This document shows positions 59,797 to 64,000 of a DNA stretch of 64,000 nt, in pieces. The stretch comes from Telopea speciosissima (lineage: Eukaryota; Streptophyta; Magnoliopsida; Proteales; Proteaceae). The stretch's first letter is position 1. Each line of letters starts with the position of its first letter. The stretch lies in assembly GCF_018873765.1 (NCBI RefSeq), contig NC_057925.1:45167010-45231009 (forward strand). Reading direction: 5' to 3'. The notes beneath the pieces are model-generated. The model was not told where the DNA came from. It saw only the letters and a list, made by a program, of their open reading frames with translations, and did no database searches. A program made the translations under genes and the position numbers.

Positions 59797-61801
59797 ATGG
59801 CACGAAGGAAGACTACCACCACCAACAACGGAGCAAGGAATGGATCACCACCCCCAGAGTGCTCTCGCAGAGCCAACGACCCGGACCATGTCCCTTTGGA
59901 GGAAGAGATCCCCCTTAATGACCAGTTCGTGGTCGACGAGCCCAGCAATGACGAGGCCGACGATGCGGGGGTAGAGGTGACACCTGACCCCAATGCCCCA
60001 GCCACTGTGGGTCAGATCAACGACCTGCAACGACAGATCCTCGATGAACAACGACTCTTTCGAGAATACTTGACGCAGCGTGCGACGTCTCATCGTCGAA
60101 GGACTTCACCATCAGCAAGGGTGGAGTCCGTACCTCGACAAGAGCCAAACCCTAGGAGATCATCTCCCAAGGGCGTGAGATCAGAGAGACTTGCGCGACA
60201 GGCAACCCCCACTTTGCAGCGGGGGGAGCCTTCCCAGCATCCCAGGAGAACAAGAGACCGCTCACCACGGTCAGAACGTGGGAGGACGCCAACACCCAGG
60301 GCGAGGGTATCTAGCCCGCAGATATCGGTCCGGAGGTCTGTGTTCGACGGACGACTGGAAGAAGGTCACATACCACGACGAAGCCGGACCTACAGAGAAG
60401 AAAGCCCCTCACCTTCACGACAGGGTTCATCACGGCGTGACCATTCCCCATCCCGCCAACACTCAAGGCGGGAGGGGACATCCAGGAGAGAGCGTGAACG
60501 GGGTCGCAGGGAACGTCCGGCCAGGCGTGGGGGGCAGACACGGGACGAGGAGCTCGATCAAAGACTCCGCGACCTGGATGAGAAGCTGGAAGGGTTGAGG
60601 AAGAAGACCAAAGGCAAGACGCATTCCCTACCTGGACAACACCCCTTCTCGGGCAGAGATCATGTCAGCCACACTACCTTCCAGGTTTCGACTACCCACC
60701 TTTGAACTCTACAGTGGTACCGCTGACCCCAATGACCACATCAACTACTTTAATGGCATGATGACGCTGTATGGGGGGTCGGACGTGGTCTCCTGTCGGG
60801 CATTCCCGGCATCCCTCAAGGGAGCAGCCACATCATGGTTCTCCAGGCTACAACCGAGATCTATAGGCTCGTTCGCAGAGCTATGCGAACAGTTCGTCAC
60901 CCGCTTCCAAAGCAGCGTCAAGCAGAAGAAGACCACCGTCAATCTACTGAACGTGGTACAAAATCCTGGGGAATCTCTCAGGGAATACGTTACCAGGTTC
61001 ACCAAAGAATCCCTGGAGGTTCGAGACTTGGATGACCAGACACAGCATGCAGCCCTAGCAGGAGGTATTAGGGACCTAGTCCTGATCAAGGACCTGGCAC
61101 GTCATGAGACCAGGACTATAAAAGAGCTCTTGGAGAGGTGCAATGAGTTTGCAAATATGGCCGAGGTACTACAAGCTAGAACGAAAATAATCGAGGCCAA
61201 GCCACAAGACAACAAGAGGTCAGCACCTGATGACCGCAAAGAGGGTAAGAGGTCGAGGACAGAGCGCCGACAAGAGAAGGGTGACCGCCCATCTAGGAGG
61301 ACAGACCGTCGCCCAGAGAGGAGTGAGAGGGCAAGCACCCCCAAGTTCACACCACTGAACACCATCAGATCCCAGATACTCATGCAGATCCAGGACCGTG
61401 ACTTACTCCATTGGCCACGACCCATGCTAGCAGGACTAGAGAAGCGGAACCCTAACAAATACTGCCTCTTCCACAAAGAGAATGGGCACGACACAGAGGA
61501 GTGCTATCAATTAAAGAGAGAGATAGAGCAACTGATAAGAGCAGGAAGCTTGAACAAGTATGTGAAGGGGAGACGTGACAACCGCTCAGGCCACGGAGAT
61601 AGAGGTCGCGACGGAGACAGAGTGGAACCGAGACGAGAAGAAAGAAGAACAGATCGAGAGAGAGACCGCCCAGAAGAGCGGAGAGATGCAACAGAACCTA
61701 GTGGCACCAAGGGACCTCCTATCCTCACCATACTTGGAGGACCGGGGCAAGAGTCCACCAAAAAAGCTAAAGCTCATGCCAGGTTCGTGGGAGTGGCATA
61801 G
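59797..61801 (+). pseudogene. gag of the plus Tat element (one frameshift)
   Basis: The first frame (59797-60705) starts MARRKTTTTNNGARNG and is very rich in Arg, Ser and Pro. It should continue in the frame of 60662-61801, so a single frameshift lies at about 60610-60650. The second frame carries the retrotransposon-gag domain (FELYSGTADPNDHINYFNGM, LKGAATSWFSRLQ, VKQKKTTVNLLNV, DLVLIKDLA) and a zinc-knuckle-like motif (YCLFHKENGHDTEECYQLKR). In the family it forms the particle and packages RNA. It ends at a TAG at 61799 that is a sense codon in the minus element, so gag and pol were probably one frame. Confidence 0.85.
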
Positions 61802-64000
61802 AAGCCCAGCAAGATAGCCAGGATCGAGGCAGTGATCTCCTTCTCGGATGAAGACCTAGAAGGACTAAACTTCCCGCATGAAGATGCCCTGGTAGTACAG
61901 GTAGAGGTAGCCAATCGACCTGTACACAGGGTACTGATAGACACAGGGGCGTCTGTTGACGTACTCTCCTTGGACGCCTATCGACAGTTCAGGTTCGGGG
62001 ACGACCAGCTCAAACCAGAGCCCACTTATCTCCATAGATTCTCAGGTGCCACCGCCTCCATCAGAGGTACCATAGAACTACCCGTCACCTTTGGGGTACA
62101 CCCTCAACAAGTAACCATCATGGTGAATTTCATGGTAGTCAGGTCCGTGGTGTCCTTCAACGGCCTCTTAGGGCGACCATCACTGACAGTCCTCAGAGGA
62201 GTCATATCGCCACTTCACCTAAAGATGAAGTTCCCCACCGAGAATGGGGTAGGCGAAGTCCGAGGAGATCAGAAGAAAGCAAGGGAGTGCTATGCCACCT
62301 TCATAAAAAAGAATAATGGCAACACCCGTGGAATGGCACTCTGCCTAGAGAGCATGGTCAGTGACCAGAGAGATGAACTGACAGAGAGAAGGGGAAGGCC
62401 AGTGGAAGACCTCATCCCCTGGCCCCTCAGCCAGGATGACCCCTCCAAGGTCATTTAGGTTGGCTCGCTGCTAAACAAGGAACAGAAAGAAGGGCGTGGA
62501 CACTTCCTCCAATCAAACATGGATGTCTTCGCATGATCGACCTCCAACATGCCAGGAATACCATGTTCCATAGCGGAACACCGACTACATGTCGACCCAA
62601 CCAGGAAGCCCGTTCAACAAAAGCGAATTAACTTCGCCCTCGACCGACAAGCAGCAATTAAGGAGGAGGTCGAGAAGTTAAGCCGATCAGGGTTCATCAG
62701 AAAGGAGAAGTTCCCAACCTGGCTCGCCAACGTGGTCATGGTACCAAAGCCAAATGGGAAGTGGAGGATGTGTGTCGACTATACCGGCCTGAACAAGGCA
62801 TGCCCAAAAGATGAGTACCCACTGCCCAGGATCAACCTACTGATCTACGCCACCGCCGGCCATGAGATGCTGAGTTTCATGGACGCCTACTCCGGATACA
62901 ACCAGATCCTCATGTATGAGGATGATGAGTCTTACACTGCATTCCGGACGGATAAAGAGAACTACTGCTACCACATCATGCCGTTCGGGTTAAAGAATGC
63001 AGGGGCCACCTATCAGAGGATGGTCAACAAGATGTTCGAGGAGCAGATCGGGTGCAACATGGAGGTATATGTGGATGACATGCTCGTAAAAGCATTCACG
63101 CCAACTAACACCTAACCGACCTAGAGGAGGCATTTGCAGTACTGAGGAGGAACCAGATGAAGCTAAACCCTGCAAAGTGCGCCTTCGGCGTAACGTCAGG
63201 AAAATTCCTGGGGTTCATGGTTTCAGTCCGTGGAATAGAAGCCAACCCATCCAAGATCAAGGTCATCCAAGAAATGGCACCTCCTCGAATGGTCAGGGAA
63301 GTGCAGAGGTTGAATGGAAGGGTCGCCGCCCTTTCCAGGTTCATGTCACGATCAGGTGATAAGTGCTTACCATTTTTCAAAACATTGAAGAACCTCCGAA
63401 GCCCTAAAGATTTCACATGGACGGAAGAGTGCCAGAAGGCGTTCGGAGAATTGAAGGAGTACCTAGAGAGCCCACCACTGCTTGGGCAACCAGAACCTAA
63501 CAAAGAGTTGCAGCTCTACCTGGCCGCCACCCCTGTCGCGGTCAGCGCAGTACTGCTGAAGGAAGAAGATAAAGTCCAGAGGCCCATCTATTACGTCAGC
63601 CATGTCCTGATCGATGCAGAGACCAGGTACACTAGGATCGAGAAGGTAGCCTATACATTGGTAACGGCAGCCAGGAAGCTACGACCATACTTCCAAGCCC
63701 ATACCATCATAGTCCTCACAGACCTACCCCTGAAGAAGATACTGCACAAGCCGGACGTCTCCGGGCGATTGATAGCATGGGCGGTGGAATTAAGTGAGCA
63801 TGACATCAGGTTCCAACCAAGGACAGCCATCAAAGGCCAGGCTCTTGCAGATTTCATTGCAGAGTGTACCCTGTCTGAGATCGAGTTAGAAATAGGGGAG
63901 CCCGAAGAGAAGGATCACGGATCGTGGGACATGTTCGTGGACGGGTCGAGCAATGCGGCAGGAAGCCGCACAGGTCTCATATTAACCAGCCCTGAGGGAT
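61802..64000 (+). pseudogene. pol of the plus Tat element: protease, RT, RNase H, partial
   Basis: Protease: HRVLIDTGASVDVLSLDAY near 61930, in frame with gag. A conserved linker ([19 protein letters not shown]) follows. Stops occur at 62456 (TAG) and about 62534 (TGA). Reverse transcriptase starts about 62549: GKWRMCVDYTGLNKACPKDE, FMDAYSGYNQI, MPFGLKNAGATYQ and the active-site YVDD in MEVYVDDMLVK. A frameshift near 63112 moves the rest to another frame, which stays open to the window end: LNPAKCAFGV, then RNase H (PIYYVSHVLIDAETRY, ALADFIAECTL) and the start of the archaeal-type RNase H. Integrase and the 3' LTR lie outside. Confidence 0.88.

Larger units (their letters stand above)
59059..64000 (+). 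mobile_element. Ty3-type LTR retrotransposon, Tat lineage, cut by the window end
   Basis: 5' LTR, primer-binding site, gag, protease, reverse transcriptase, RNase H and the start of the second RNase H (MFVDGSSNAAGSRTG near 63934) are present in order. It is related to the element at 39-45 kb. Frame damage is light compared with that copy, so this insertion is probably younger. Confidence 0.9.

Overview
This is nuclear DNA of a flowering plant, most likely a eudicot or other broad-leaved angiosperm. The plant-type genes are split by AT-rich introns with GT/AG borders. Intergenic DNA is AT-rich and packed with CACTA, hAT, LINE, Copia and Ty3 (Tat-lineage) remnants. The species cannot be named from the sequence.

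Three host genes look intact, all on the minus strand. Two are near-identical seven-exon GH3 beta-xylosidase genes (BXL group, 22.0-25.6 kb and 31.8-35.2 kb). Each sits in a tandemly duplicated segment of about 6 kb (A and B). The third is a five-exon GH9 endo-1,4-beta-glucanase (49.9-55.5 kb) with a 3.6 kb fourth intron full of repeats. All three products carry an N-terminal signal sequence and would act in the cell wall, on hemicellulose and on glucan.

Layout: 0-5 kb holds a decayed CACTA transposon (tnp2, DUF4218, DUF4216 and Transposase_24 pieces, minus strand). 5-11 kb is mostly non-coding, with a broken NLR coiled-coil fragment, a three-exon remnant of a CBS/PB1-domain gene and a CACTA terminus near 11.08 kb. 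12.2-14.8 kb is a hAT-type element with a perfect 8-bp target duplication and unrecognised GC-rich cargo. 17.6-18.8 kb is a Copia gag plus LTR. 20.2-36 kb is the BXL tandem duplication; copy A has gained a long-terminal-inverted-repeat element, copy B a rearranged LINE. 36.3-37.0 kb is a second hAT-type element. 39.1-45.3 kb is a GC-rich Tat-lineage element on the minus strand, cut in integrase. 46-49 kb holds an LTR fragment, foldback elements, a LINE RNase H relic and a third copy (C) of the BXL upstream flank with no gene. 59.06 kb to the end is a related Tat-lineage element on the plus strand, with 5' LTR, gag, protease, reverse transcriptase and RNase H, running off the window.

The most informative signals concern genome dynamics. 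The A/B pair supplies empty sites that date insertions. One LINE shows the signature of twin priming. A family of GC-rich foldback elements recurs across the window. No novel gene system could be established.
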